A DNA stretch of 64,000 nt from Afipia sp. (GTDB lineage Bacteria; Pseudomonadota; Alphaproteobacteria; Rhizobiales; Xanthobacteraceae). Positions 18,647 through 26,804 of this stretch are shown here, one piece after another; positions within the stretch are counted from its first letter, which is position 1; each line of letters begins with the position of its first letter. The position numbers and the translations under genes were made by a program. The DNA lies in the NCBI GenBank assembly GCA_024707075.1, contig JANQAK010000003.1, forward strand, positions 992,001 through 1,056,000, in the 5' to 3' direction. The notes under the pieces are model-generated. The model saw nothing but the letters and a program-made list of their open reading frames with translations. It was not told the DNA's origin and made no database searches.

Positions 18647-18685
18647 AAGTGCATATGCGCATATCGAAAGAATGCATGCGCACTT
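18647..18685. promoter_or_regulatory. Dyad upstream of the heme oxygenase gene
   Basis: AAGTGC at 18647-18652 pairs with GCACTT at 18680-18685, and the left half contains the perfect 12-base palindrome ATATGCGCATAT (18653-18664). It is 49-87 bases upstream of the IsdG-like start, a plausible operator position. The binding protein is unknown. Confidence 0.45.
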
Positions 18686-18708
18686 CCGAATGTCGCAAAC
18701 GCGACAAA

Positions 18709-18731
18709 CCGCGCGGAAATTTTCCGCGCGG
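18709..18731 (-). terminator. Hairpin just after hmuR
   Basis: CCGCGCGG at 18709-18716 pairs with 18724-18731 around an AT-rich loop, 29 bases beyond the hmuR stop on the minus strand, followed by a short TTTGT. It could end or attenuate the hmuR transcript before the oxygenase-hutX pair. Confidence 0.5.
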
Positions 18732-18759
18732 CAGCCGCGTCAAATTTGAATGGCCAGTC

Positions 18760-21060
18760 TCAAACTCCGCCGAAGCGGACTCTCAGGCTCGCCTTATAAA
18801 CCCGTCCCGGAGCCGATCCTGCCAGCGCAGTATCGGTGCCGTCAGAACTGCGAAGCGTCGCGAACGGAATGTAATACCGGTCCAGCAGGTTATCGATTCC
18901 GACGCTTGCAACGATGTCCGGCGTCGGCTGATAGGCCAGATAGAGATTGACGAGATCGTAGTTGGTCGCCGGGTTATACAACGTGCTCAGGCCGGACTGC
19001 GCCGCCACCGAGACCCAACGCACCGACGCCGTTAACCTCTGATCGAAGAAACGTGCGCCGAGAGTCGTCGCGATCTTCTGGCCGGGCACGCTCTGCAGGC
19101 GCTCACCTGTCGAAACGTTGATGCCCTTCATCCACGAACCGGCCAGACCTGCGAACCAAGCACCTGAGTCGTACGTCGATTCCAGTTCGACGCCGTCAAT
19201 GCGGGCGTTCGCGATGTTCTGGTACTGAACAAGCGAGGTGGTGGTGGAAGCAACCGTCAGCCAAGGAATCGGAACGGGACAAAAGCCGGGAGGTCCGGGA
19301 CAAATTTGAATAAGCGGCTGCGACGGTCCGAACGATACCAGATCGATGTAATCATCGACATCGTTGCGGAACACGTTGATCTTGGCGCGAATTCTGTCAC
19401 CGGGCTTCAAAACGTCGTTGAACCGCAGATTAAGACCCGCTTCCTTGGTCTTGCCGACTTCCGGCCTCAGAGCAAGATTGGGCAGAAGCGTAAACAGCGA
19501 AAGATAGTTCGTGCTGCCGTCGCTCACGCCGACGCCGGGATGAAAACCCGAGACCAACGTCTCGGTAACAGCAGGCGCGCGATAGCCTTCCGCGTAAGTT
19601 GCGTAGGCCGTGACCCAAGGTGCAGGCGTAATGCCGATGGTGGACTTCGGTGAGAAGCGGTTTCCGCCAGTGCTGAAGTTTCCGCTCTTCAACTCGTATT
19701 CGTCGAAACGAACGGCGTTGATGAACTCAAACATCGAGTAGTTGCTTTTCACCTGAACGAACGCGCCGTCTACCCGACGATCGCCGTTCGGCGTTGTATA
19801 ACCAGAGGCACCAGTCGGATCCTTGACCGTCACCTTGTCGGAGAAATAGTCGCCGCCATAAGTGATGGCATGCGCCACCGGACCGGTATCGACGCGCGAG
19901 GTGTTGTGGATATCGAAGCCGATCGTATCGACCGTGAACGAGCGCTTGTCGCCGATCGCGCCGGTGATAGGGCTCGCGGGACCGGCATTCTTCGTCTGAT
20001 CGGTTTCGGTGCTGTTGAAGTAGACACTTGCCTTGTAGTCAAACAGGCGATCTTCCGGCTTCTGATATTTCCAGCTCAGGGTCGCCGTCTGGTTGCTCGT
20101 GTCGGTCGCATAGCCGGACGTATTGGGAATCGACGGTTGCCCGGTATTGTACCGCGCGTCGTAACCCAGGAAGCCGACTTTAACTTCGTGACCGTCCGCG
20201 GGACGGAATGTAAGCTTCGCCAAGCCGGATTGGATGTCCGACGCGGTGTTGGGGACGGTGACGCCGTTGCCGTTCTTGTAGTCGGACTGTGCGCGATACG
20301 ATCCGCCGACGATAACATCGACATTTCCGTTCTGGCTCCTGCCCGCAGCGAACGTCGACACATTCGCGCGCCAGTCGTTGGAGCCAACACCCATTTCGCT
20401 AAGAACGCCCCAGCGCTCACCTACGCGCAGGACGTCCTCGACGTCCTTGGTGCGGAACGAGACCACGCCGCCGATCGCACCCGAGCCATAAATATTGGCC
20501 ACAGGGCCGCGAACAACATCCACATCGCCGATCATGGCGGGGTCGAGATAGAAATATCCGTTAGCATTATGACCGGTGCGCTGGAAATTTTGCCGCGCGC
20601 CATCGATGACGACAGCAACGCGGCCAAAGTCCTGCAAGCCGCGAATGGCAATCGCGGTGCCCGGCTCGTCGCCGCGCTCCTGGAACGACACGCTCGGGAT
20701 CGCCGTAAAGATATCGGAGACCCGTGCCGGACCGACCCGATTTATTTCTTCCTGATTGATCTTGCTGACGCCTGCCAGCGCGTCAATGGCGCGCTCCTCG
20801 AGCTTGGTGGCGCCCACCGTGATTTCATCGAGCGACTGATAGACCGGCTTGCCCACCTGCGCGTTGGCGTTCGCGACGTTCTGCGGAAGCGGCACTTCCG
20901 CCATCGGCTTCCCTGCGCGTTTCTTCTTGATTGGCTTCGGCTTGACCGCCGGCGCCGGCGATTCAACGGTTTGTGCAATGACCGGCGTCGCAGCGATCCC
21001 CATCGCAACAACAGACACAGATACGAGAAGCGCGCACGCGCGCGCATTCAGCCCCAACAT
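18760..21060 (-). CDS. hmuR: TonB-dependent heme/hemoglobin outer-membrane receptor
   Basis: A 766-residue outer-membrane receptor. A signal peptide ends near residue 29 (VIAQ); a Pro/Lys-rich linker (KPKPIKKKRAGK) follows, then a TonB-box-like EITVGATK and the plug domain with IRGLQDFGRVAVVIDGARQN and VRGPVANIYGSGAIGGVV. The rest is a beta-barrel of the hemoglobin/transferrin-receptor family. Heme specificity is supported by the surrounding hmuP-hmuTUV, HutX and IsdG-like genes. It is divergent from hmuP across 243 bases. No tonB/exbBD genes are in the window, so energy coupling must come from elsewhere. Confidence 0.93.
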   Translation of the reverse strand: MLGLNARACALLVSVSVVAMGIAATPVIAQTVESPAPAVKPKPIKKKRAGKPMAEVPLPQNVANANAQVGKPVYQSLDEITVGATKLEERAIDALAGVSKINQEEINRVGPARVSDIFTAIPSVSFQERGDEPGTAIAIRGLQDFGRVAVVIDGARQNFQRTGHNANGYFYLDPAMIGDVDVVRGPVANIYGSGAIGGVVSFRTKDVEDVLRVGERWGVLSEMGVGSNDWRANVSTFAAGRSQNGNVDVIVGGSYRAQSDYKNGNGVTVPNTASDIQSGLAKLTFRPADGHEVKVGFLGYDARYNTGQPSIPNTSGYATDTSNQTATLSWKYQKPEDRLFDYKASVYFNSTETDQTKNAGPASPITGAIGDKRSFTVDTIGFDIHNTSRVDTGPVAHAITYGGDYFSDKVTVKDPTGASGYTTPNGDRRVDGAFVQVKSNYSMFEFINAVRFDEYELKSGNFSTGGNRFSPKSTIGITPAPWVTAYATYAEGYRAPAVTETLVSGFHPGVGVSDGSTNYLSLFTLLPNLALRPEVGKTKEAGLNLRFNDVLKPGDRIRAKINVFRNDVDDYIDLVSFGPSQPLIQICPGPPGFCPVPIPWLTVASTTTSLVQYQNIANARIDGVELESTYDSGAWFAGLAGSWMKGINVSTGERLQSVPGQKIATTLGARFFDQRLTASVRWVSVAAQSGLSTLYNPATNYDLVNLYLAYQPTPDIVASVGIDNLLDRYYIPFATLRSSDGTDTALAGSAPGRVYKASLRVRFGGV

Positions 21061-21303
21061 GACAGCCCCAACTCTTTATTATGATTTGCTGCGGCTGGCG
21101 GGCATCGCCTCGAAAGGCGGCTGGCTGGCTCTCGTGAATCGCGCCGGACTTTTGCCAGCGTCCTGACACTATTCGTAAATTCGCGAAGCCGGGTCAATCG
21201 CGCGCTGCGAAGTTTACATCAATTGTAAATTAGAGCGTTGGCGTTTGCGCGGGAGCAAAATTAAAGAAGGACAATGATTTCTCGAACCGAACGCACATAA
21301 CGG

Positions 21304-21507
21304 ATGAATGCTGACCAGCGAGACTCCTCCGGCGATCCGGATAAGCAGATTAGAACAACTCTAATTGAGCGTTCAGTGCCGTTAGCGGATAACCGCATCA
21401 ACAGCCGTGACCTGTTCTCAGCCACGCGGGAAATTCTTATCCTGCACGGCGATGAAACCTATCGGCTGCGATTGACCGCACAGAACAAGCTGATTCTGAC
21501 CAAATGA
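21304..21507 (+). CDS. hmuP: Hemin uptake protein/regulator HmuP (HemP family)
   Basis: A small protein of up to 67 residues with the HemP/HmuP signature: INSRDLFSATREILILHG followed by YRLRLTAQNKLILTK. In Bradyrhizobium japonicum HmuP is a co-activator needed for hmuR expression, which suits its divergent position to hmuR. The start is uncertain: ATG 21304 is used here, but conservation begins near residue 30 and a GTG at 21376 would free the Irr-like box from the coding region. Its stop overlaps hmuT by an ATGA. Confidence 0.88.
   Translation: MNADQRDSSGDPDKQIRTTLIERSVPLADNRINSRDLFSATREILILHGDETYRLRLTAQNKLILTK
21350..21364. promoter_or_regulatory. Candidate Irr/iron-control element
   Basis: TTAGAACAACTCTAA matches the rhizobial Irr/ICE pattern TTAGAA-N3-TTCTAA at 11 of 12 defined positions and lies in a wider dyad ATTAGA-N5-TCTAAT (21349-21365). 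It falls inside the hmuP frame if ATG 21304 is used, but upstream of the GTG 21376 alternative. It would make sense for iron control of hmuPTUV. Consensus recalled from the literature, not searched. Confidence 0.45.
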
Positions 21508-22490
21508 AAATGCAGATACAGATGTCTGGTCGCCGAACGCTTGGGGTCGCTCTCGGCCTCGCCGCGAGTCTTTATGTCTGCGCCATCTCGTTGGCCACGG
21601 CGCGGGCCGACAGCATCGTGATCCATGATGCGCGCGGCCGCGACGTCGTGATCGGCAACACCTCCCGAATCGTATCGGTCGGCGGCGCGATCACGGAAAT
21701 CATATATGCGCTCGGACTACAGGACCGCGTCGTTGGCATCGACAGCACCAGCCTCTATCCGGAGAAGGCGCTCGCGGAAAAACCGAACGTCGGCTACATG
21801 CGGCAACTGTCGGCCGAGGGCGTGCTGGGCCTCAATCCTCAGCTCATTCTCGCCATCGAAGGCGCCGGTCCGAAGGAAACCCTCGATGTGCTGGACGCAG
21901 CGAAAATTCCGCTGGTCTCCTTTCCCGAGAGCCATACCGAGCATGGCCTGATCGACAAGATCAAGCTGGTCGCCCATGCGATGGATGTCGATGCGCGCGG
22001 CGCGTGTCTCACCACCGCCGTCAGCAATGACCTTGCCGAGTTGAAGAAACTGCGCGACGCCGTCAAGCAGCCCGCGCGGGTGATGTTCGTGATGTCGTTC
22101 CTCAACGGCCGCGCCATGGTCGCGGGCCAGAAGACGGCGGCGAACGAGATCATCAAGATGGCCGGCGGCGTCAACGCCGTCGAAGGCTTCGATGGCTACA
22201 AGCCGGTCAATGACGAGGCCATCGTCGCGGCCAGGCCCGATGTGGTGCTGACCATGCAGCGCGGGCGCGAGCAACTCGATGCTGCGACCGTGTTCGCCAA
22301 TCCGTCGTTCGCGCTGACGCCGGCGGCTGCGAAGAAGTCGTTCGTCGCGATGGATGGACTCTATCTGCTGGGCTTCGGCCCGCGCACCGCGGCCGCCGCC
22401 CGCGATCTGGCCGTGTCGCTGTATCCCGATCTCGCGGACAAGGCCGCGACCTGGAAACCGGCGGCGCTGTCCGTTGATTGCCACAAATGA
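21504..22490 (+). CDS. hmuT: Hemin ABC transporter periplasmic binding protein
   Basis: A 328-residue type III (BtuF-like) binding protein that hands heme to HmuUV. It has a signal peptide with cleavage near TARAD and the HmuT hallmark VGYMRQLSAEGVLGLNPQ. The tyrosines in SLYPEKA and VGYMRQ are candidate heme ligands. The start overlaps the hmuP stop and its own stop overlaps hmuU (ATGA each side), so the operon is tightly coupled. Confidence 0.93.
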   Translation: MKMQIQMSGRRTLGVALGLAASLYVCAISLATARADSIVIHDARGRDVVIGNTSRIVSVGGAITEIIYALGLQDRVVGIDSTSLYPEKALAEKPNVGYMRQLSAEGVLGLNPQLILAIEGAGPKETLDVLDAAKIPLVSFPESHTEHGLIDKIKLVAHAMDVDARGACLTTAVSNDLAELKKLRDAVKQPARVMFVMSFLNGRAMVAGQKTAANEIIKMAGGVNAVEGFDGYKPVNDEAIVAARPDVVLTMQRGREQLDAATVFANPSFALTPAAAKKSFVAMDGLYLLGFGPRTAAAARDLAVSLYPDLADKAATWKPAALSVDCHK

Positions 22491-23587
22491 CAACCGCCGA
22501 CGCCGCCTCGCCGGCATCTGTTTCGGCCAACATGCGTGCGCCCTCCATGCGGCCTTCGGCAATTCTCGTTTACATAACCCTGATCGCGGGCGTCCTCGTG
22601 GTCGCGCTGCTGGCGACGACCGTGGGCGCGGCGGGCATTCCGCTGCCTCGCCTCGCCGCAGCACTGGGATTGAACATCGCGGGCGCCGATCCCGCCATGC
22701 TGGCGCGCGACGAACTGGTGCTGTGGTCGATCCGGATTCCACGCATCGCGGTCGCGGGCATGATCGGCGGCCTGCTCGCGCTGTCCGGCGCGATCATGCA
22801 GGGCCTGTTCCGCAATCCCCTCGCCGATCCGGCGCTGGTCGGCGTCTCCAGCGGCGGCGCGTTCGCTGCGGCTTCCGCTATCGTGATTTCCGACAGCGCA
22901 TGGGGCGCGAGCTTTCGTTTCCTGCAACTGGAGCTGCTGCCGGTCGCGGCGTTCGCGGGTTCGCTGCTGACGACAACGCTTCTTTACAAGATCGCCAGCC
23001 GCGAGGGCCGCACCTCGGTGGCGATCTTCCTGCTGGCGGGCCTTGCGATCGCGGCCATCGCCAACGCCGGCATCGGGCTTCTGGTGTTCGTCGCCGACGA
23101 CCGCCAGCTGCGCGACATCACATTCTGGCTGCTGGGGTCGCTCAGCGGCGCGACATGGCCGAAAGCCGGCATGGTCGCGCCGGTCGCGTTGCTGGCGCTG
23201 CTGTCGATTCCGCTGATCGCACGCGGCCTCGATGTGCTGGTGCTGGGCGAAGCCGAAGCGTTTCACACCGGCGTGGATGTCGAGCGGCTGAAGAAAATCT
23301 CCATCGTGCTGATCTCGGCGATGACCGGCGTCGCGGTGTCGATCTGCGGCGTGGTCGGCTTCGTCGGCATCGTGGTGCCGCATCTGCTGCGCATCGTCAT
23401 CGGACCCGGACATAGAATGCTGCTGCCCGCCTCGGTCTGCCTCGGCGCGATTCTCCTGATCGGCGCCGACACCATCGCGCGGGTGCTCGCCGCCCCCGCC
23501 GAAGTGCCGATCGGAATTCTCACCGCCGCGCTCGGCGCGCCGTTCTTCCTGTTCATCCTGCTGCGGCAGCGGAAGCTGATCGGATGA
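22487..23587 (+). CDS. hmuU: Hemin ABC transporter permease
   Basis: A 366-residue FecCD/BtuC-family inner-membrane permease with about ten membrane segments. Diagnostic stretches are SIRIPRIAVAGMIGGLLALSG, with the QGLFRNPLADPALVGVSSG motif after it, and GVVGFVGIVVPHLLR near the C-terminal third. ATG 22487 overlaps the hmuT stop; a TTG three codons earlier is a less likely start. It forms the channel with HmuV. Confidence 0.93.
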   Translation: MTTADAASPASVSANMRAPSMRPSAILVYITLIAGVLVVALLATTVGAAGIPLPRLAAALGLNIAGADPAMLARDELVLWSIRIPRIAVAGMIGGLLALSGAIMQGLFRNPLADPALVGVSSGGAFAAASAIVISDSAWGASFRFLQLELLPVAAFAGSLLTTTLLYKIASREGRTSVAIFLLAGLAIAAIANAGIGLLVFVADDRQLRDITFWLLGSLSGATWPKAGMVAPVALLALLSIPLIARGLDVLVLGEAEAFHTGVDVERLKKISIVLISAMTGVAVSICGVVGFVGIVVPHLLRIVIGPGHRMLLPASVCLGAILLIGADTIARVLAAPAEVPIGILTAALGAPFFLFILLRQRKLIG

Positions 23588-24381
23588 CCGCGCCCTCCGC
23601 CCCCGCGCTGATCGAAGCCGATGCGGTCTGCATGATGATCCGCCATGCGACGCTGCTCGACAACGTGTCGCTACGGCTCCACGGCGGCGAGACCGTCGCC
23701 ATCGTCGGGCCGAACGGCGCGGGCAAATCCACCCTGCTGCGGCTGTTGTCGGGTGATCTTCGTAGCAGCGGCGGCAGCGTGCGGCTGAAAGGCCGCGACC
23801 TCGCATCCTATGCGTCGCGCGAACTGGCGAACCATCGCGTCATGCTCTCGCAGCACGTCAATGTCTCCTTCCCGTTCACGGTGGAGGAAATCGTCGCCAT
23901 GGGCGCGGGCGACCGTCCGCGCGCCGTCGCGCAGCCGCTGGTCGATGCGGCCATCGCCGAACTCCAACTGGAGCCGTTCCGCCACCGCGAATTGCCGACA
24001 TTGTCCGGCGGCGAACAGCAGCGCGCGCATTTCGCGCGCGTTCTCGTGCAACTCGCCTGCGGCGAAGCCGACTTCGGCCCCGGCGTGCTGCTGCTCGACG
24101 AGCCGACCTCGAGTCTTGATTTGCGCTACCAGATCAACCTCGTCGAAACCGCCAGGCGCCGCGCGCGCTCCGGCACCGCCGTGGTCGCGGTGCTGCACGA
24201 TCTCAACCTCGCCGTGCGGTTCGCGGATCGAATTATAGTTCTGCGCAGGGGACAAATCGTCACCGACGGCACGCCGACCGACACGATCACCGACAGGATG
24301 ATCGCCGATGTGTTCGACGTCGAAACCAGCATCGGCACCGAAAGCGGGCAGCCCTACGTCCTGCTGCAAAACATGCGCTGA
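23584..24381 (+). CDS. hmuV: Hemin ABC transporter ATP-binding protein
   Basis: A 265-residue cytosolic ATPase. Walker A is GPNGAGKSTLLR (about residues 43-54), the Q-loop region reads HRVMLSQHVNVSFPFTV, the signature is LSGGEQQRAHFARVL and Walker B VLLLDEPTSSLD. The VNVSFPFTVEEIV stretch is typical of HmuV. It overlaps hmuU by four bases and closes the hmuPTUV operon. Confidence 0.94.
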   Translation: MTAPSAPALIEADAVCMMIRHATLLDNVSLRLHGGETVAIVGPNGAGKSTLLRLLSGDLRSSGGSVRLKGRDLASYASRELANHRVMLSQHVNVSFPFTVEEIVAMGAGDRPRAVAQPLVDAAIAELQLEPFRHRELPTLSGGEQQRAHFARVLVQLACGEADFGPGVLLLDEPTSSLDLRYQINLVETARRRARSGTAVVAVLHDLNLAVRFADRIIVLRRGQIVTDGTPTDTITDRMIADVFDVETSIGTESGQPYVLLQNMR

Positions 24382-24482
24382 TCGCGACGCCCAAATTGTC
24401 AGCAATTCGCTGACGGCGGATTGCCTCCCTCCCCTCCGATTGTCTTGCCGCTTTTTGCCGCACACGGAAATTTGACTCTCGT

Positions 24483-24500
24483 TATATTTTTGTAAATATA
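24483..24500. promoter_or_regulatory. 18-base AT-rich palindrome before the second receptor gene
   Basis: TATATTT (24483-24489) and AAATATA (24494-24500) are perfect inverted arms around TTGT, 60 bases upstream of the receptor ATG in a 178-base intergenic region. The position fits a promoter-overlapping operator, perhaps an iron-responsive one; no consensus match is claimed. Confidence 0.4.
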
Positions 24501-24559
24501 TCGAGTGCCGCGGGGCTGCGGCGGACCAACATCGGCAATGCACGCGGGGGCTGCACGGA

Positions 24560-26659
24560 ATGCGTTACGTCTCAACCAGACACTATGTGGGATTCTTGAT
24601 GTCGTCGGTGGCTTCGGTCATCGCCGGCGATGCCGCGTCCGCGCAGGAACGCCAGGGCGTCTACGAACTCGGAGAACTGGTCGTCACCGGAGGACGCAGC
24701 GGTGAAGGCGCCGGCGGACAGAACTCCGGCATCGCGACGTCAACAGTCACGCGGGAAGAGACCTGGACATTCCAGAAGCAGACTCTCGATCAGGCCGTGA
24801 ATCTGGTACCGGGCGTGACAAGCACGCTGGATGCCAACGGACGCCGCAACGAAAGCGATATTTTCGTGCGCGGGTTCGGCCGCTGGCAAGTTCCGCTGAT
24901 GATCGACGGCGTGCGTGTTTATCTGCCCGCCGACAACCGGCTCGACTTCAGCCGCTTCCTGACCTCGGACCTCTCCGAAATCCAGATCCAGAAGGGCTAC
25001 GCATCGGTGATCGACGGCCCCGGCGCGATGGGCGGATTAATCAATCTCGTCACGCGCAAGCCGACCAAACCGTTCGAGGCCGAGTCCCAGAGCAGCATGT
25101 CCTTCGGCGGCAACGGCCAGTTTCAGGGCTGGAGTCAGTATGTCATGGGCGGCACGCGCCAGCAGGATTTCTACCTTCAGGGCAGCGCGAACTATCTGCA
25201 ACAGAACTCATGGTCAATGTCGGACAGTTATCGGCCGACCTTCAATTCGATGGAGGACGGCGGTCGACGCGAGGGATCGGACAGCAAGGACTGGCGCATC
25301 AACGTGAAGGCCGGATACACGCCGAACGCAACGGACGAGTATTCGATCAACTTCATCAAGCAGGAAGGCGAGAAAGGCGCGCCGCTGAACGTCTATAACA
25401 ATCCGCAGGTCCCGCCCAACAGCTTCTGGCGCTGGCCGTGGTGGAACGTGCAGAATCTTGCGTTCCTGTCGAACACGCAGCTTGGCGACGCATCTTATGT
25501 GAAGACCAAGCTGTTCTACAACACGTTCGATAACGCGCTCGATGCCTACGACAACATCAGCTACACGACCCAATCCGCCAACGGCCGTTTCCGCAGTTTC
25601 TATGAGGACCAGGCTTACGGCGGCAGCACGGAGTTCGGCACCGACCTGATCCCGATGAATACGCTGAAGGCGGCGTTTCATTACCGCGCGGATTATCACA
25701 CTGAATGGAATTTCAACCGGCCGACGAGTCCGCTGAATTCCACCGAACCGAAGCAGCATCAGTCGCAAACGACATGGTCGGTTGCCGCCGAGAATACCTT
25801 CCACGCCACCTCGAATCTCGATTTCGTCGGCGGCATCAGCTACGATCGCTACGAGATCGACAAGGCCGAGGAATTCAACAGCGGCAATTCCACGATTTTC
25901 GAATATCCCAAGGGCGGCGCGGAAGCCTTCAACTGGCAGGCCGCCGCGATCTGGCGCTACAGCGAAACCGGACGGCTGCACGCCAGCGTGTCGGACCGCG
26001 CGCGCTTCCCGACCATCTTCGAACTCTACAGCACGCGATTCGGCACGGCTGTTGCGAACCCGGCTCTCGGGCCGGAGCGCGCCATCAACTACGAGATCGG
26101 CTGGAAGGAGCAGATCCTCCGCAACGTGCATGTGTCGGGCGCCGTGTTCTACAGCGACGTGAAGGATCTGATCCAGACGGTCCAACTGCCGACGCCCGGC
26201 ATGACCCAGACCCAGAACGTCGGCAACGGCCACTTCTACGGCTACGAGGCCTCGGTCGAGGCGCGGATAAACCCGAGCCTGAAAGCCGGCGGCAACTACA
26301 GCTACATCTACCGGACCATTCACGATCCGCTTCAGCCCAACGTGCAGGCCACCGGCGTGCCGACCCACAAGGCGTTCCTGTATCTGGCCTGGAATCCGCT
26401 GGAACGGCTGACCATCACGCCGAGCCTTGAGATCGCCAGCGACCGCTGGAGCGACAAGACCACCAATCCGGCGCAACCTTTTCCTTATGTGCTGACGGGC
26501 GCGTATGTGCTCGGCAACATCCAGGCCGAATACAAGGTCACGCAGAATTTCGATGTCGCGGCGGGCGTCAAGAACCTGTTCGACCAGAATTTCGAACTGG
26601 CGTGGGGCTTGCCTCAGCCCGGCCGCAACTATTATATCAAGGCGAGAGCGACGTTCTGA
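24560..26659 (+). CDS. TonB-dependent outer-membrane receptor (siderophore/metal type)
   Basis: A 699-residue TonB-dependent receptor. A signal peptide with cleavage near ASAQE is followed by a TonB-box-like ELVVTGGR, a plug domain with IFVRGFGRWQVPLMIDGVRV and VIDGPGAMGGLINLVTRKP, then the barrel, ending in the classic C-terminal aromatic residue (YYIKARATF). The substrate is unknown; the position beside hmuTUV and the iron context favour a siderophore or heme. It has its own promoter region and a terminator. ATG 24560 lacks a strong ribosome site, and ATG 24599 is an alternative. Confidence 0.9.
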   Translation: MRYVSTRHYVGFLMSSVASVIAGDAASAQERQGVYELGELVVTGGRSGEGAGGQNSGIATSTVTREETWTFQKQTLDQAVNLVPGVTSTLDANGRRNESDIFVRGFGRWQVPLMIDGVRVYLPADNRLDFSRFLTSDLSEIQIQKGYASVIDGPGAMGGLINLVTRKPTKPFEAESQSSMSFGGNGQFQGWSQYVMGGTRQQDFYLQGSANYLQQNSWSMSDSYRPTFNSMEDGGRREGSDSKDWRINVKAGYTPNATDEYSINFIKQEGEKGAPLNVYNNPQVPPNSFWRWPWWNVQNLAFLSNTQLGDASYVKTKLFYNTFDNALDAYDNISYTTQSANGRFRSFYEDQAYGGSTEFGTDLIPMNTLKAAFHYRADYHTEWNFNRPTSPLNSTEPKQHQSQTTWSVAAENTFHATSNLDFVGGISYDRYEIDKAEEFNSGNSTIFEYPKGGAEAFNWQAAAIWRYSETGRLHASVSDRARFPTIFELYSTRFGTAVANPALGPERAINYEIGWKEQILRNVHVSGAVFYSDVKDLIQTVQLPTPGMTQTQNVGNGHFYGYEASVEARINPSLKAGGNYSYIYRTIHDPLQPNVQATGVPTHKAFLYLAWNPLERLTITPSLEIASDRWSDKTTNPAQPFPYVLTGAYVLGNIQAEYKVTQNFDVAAGVKNLFDQNFELAWGLPQPGRNYYIKARATF

Positions 26660-26667
26660 GAATGGCG

Positions 26668-26699
26668 GACGGACCCCGCGCGGGTCCGTCGCCTTTTCC
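26668..26699 (+). terminator. Rho-independent terminator after the second TonB-dependent receptor
   Basis: GACGGACCC (26668-26676) pairs with GGGTCCGTC (26682-26690) across a five-base loop, followed by GCCTTTTCCTT, starting 9 bases after the stop codon. Confidence 0.82.
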
Positions 26700-26759
26700 T
26701 TAAAAGCTGTCCAGGCTCCCGCCTCCCATCATCGGCAATTGCATTGCGCCGCAGCAGTA

Positions 26760-26782
26760 CATCGGATGTTAAACATCGGATG
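26760..26782. promoter_or_regulatory. Tandem CATCGGATG sites, probable FadR-type operator
   Basis: CATCGGATG occurs at 26760-26768 and 26774-26782, separated by TTAAA. Each copy is itself a nine-base palindrome (CATC-G-GATG). They end 22 bases before the regulator's ATG, as expected for an autoregulated GntR-family gene. Confidence 0.5.
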
Positions 26783-26804
26783 ATCTGTCGCGCGGGGTGA
26801 CGCC

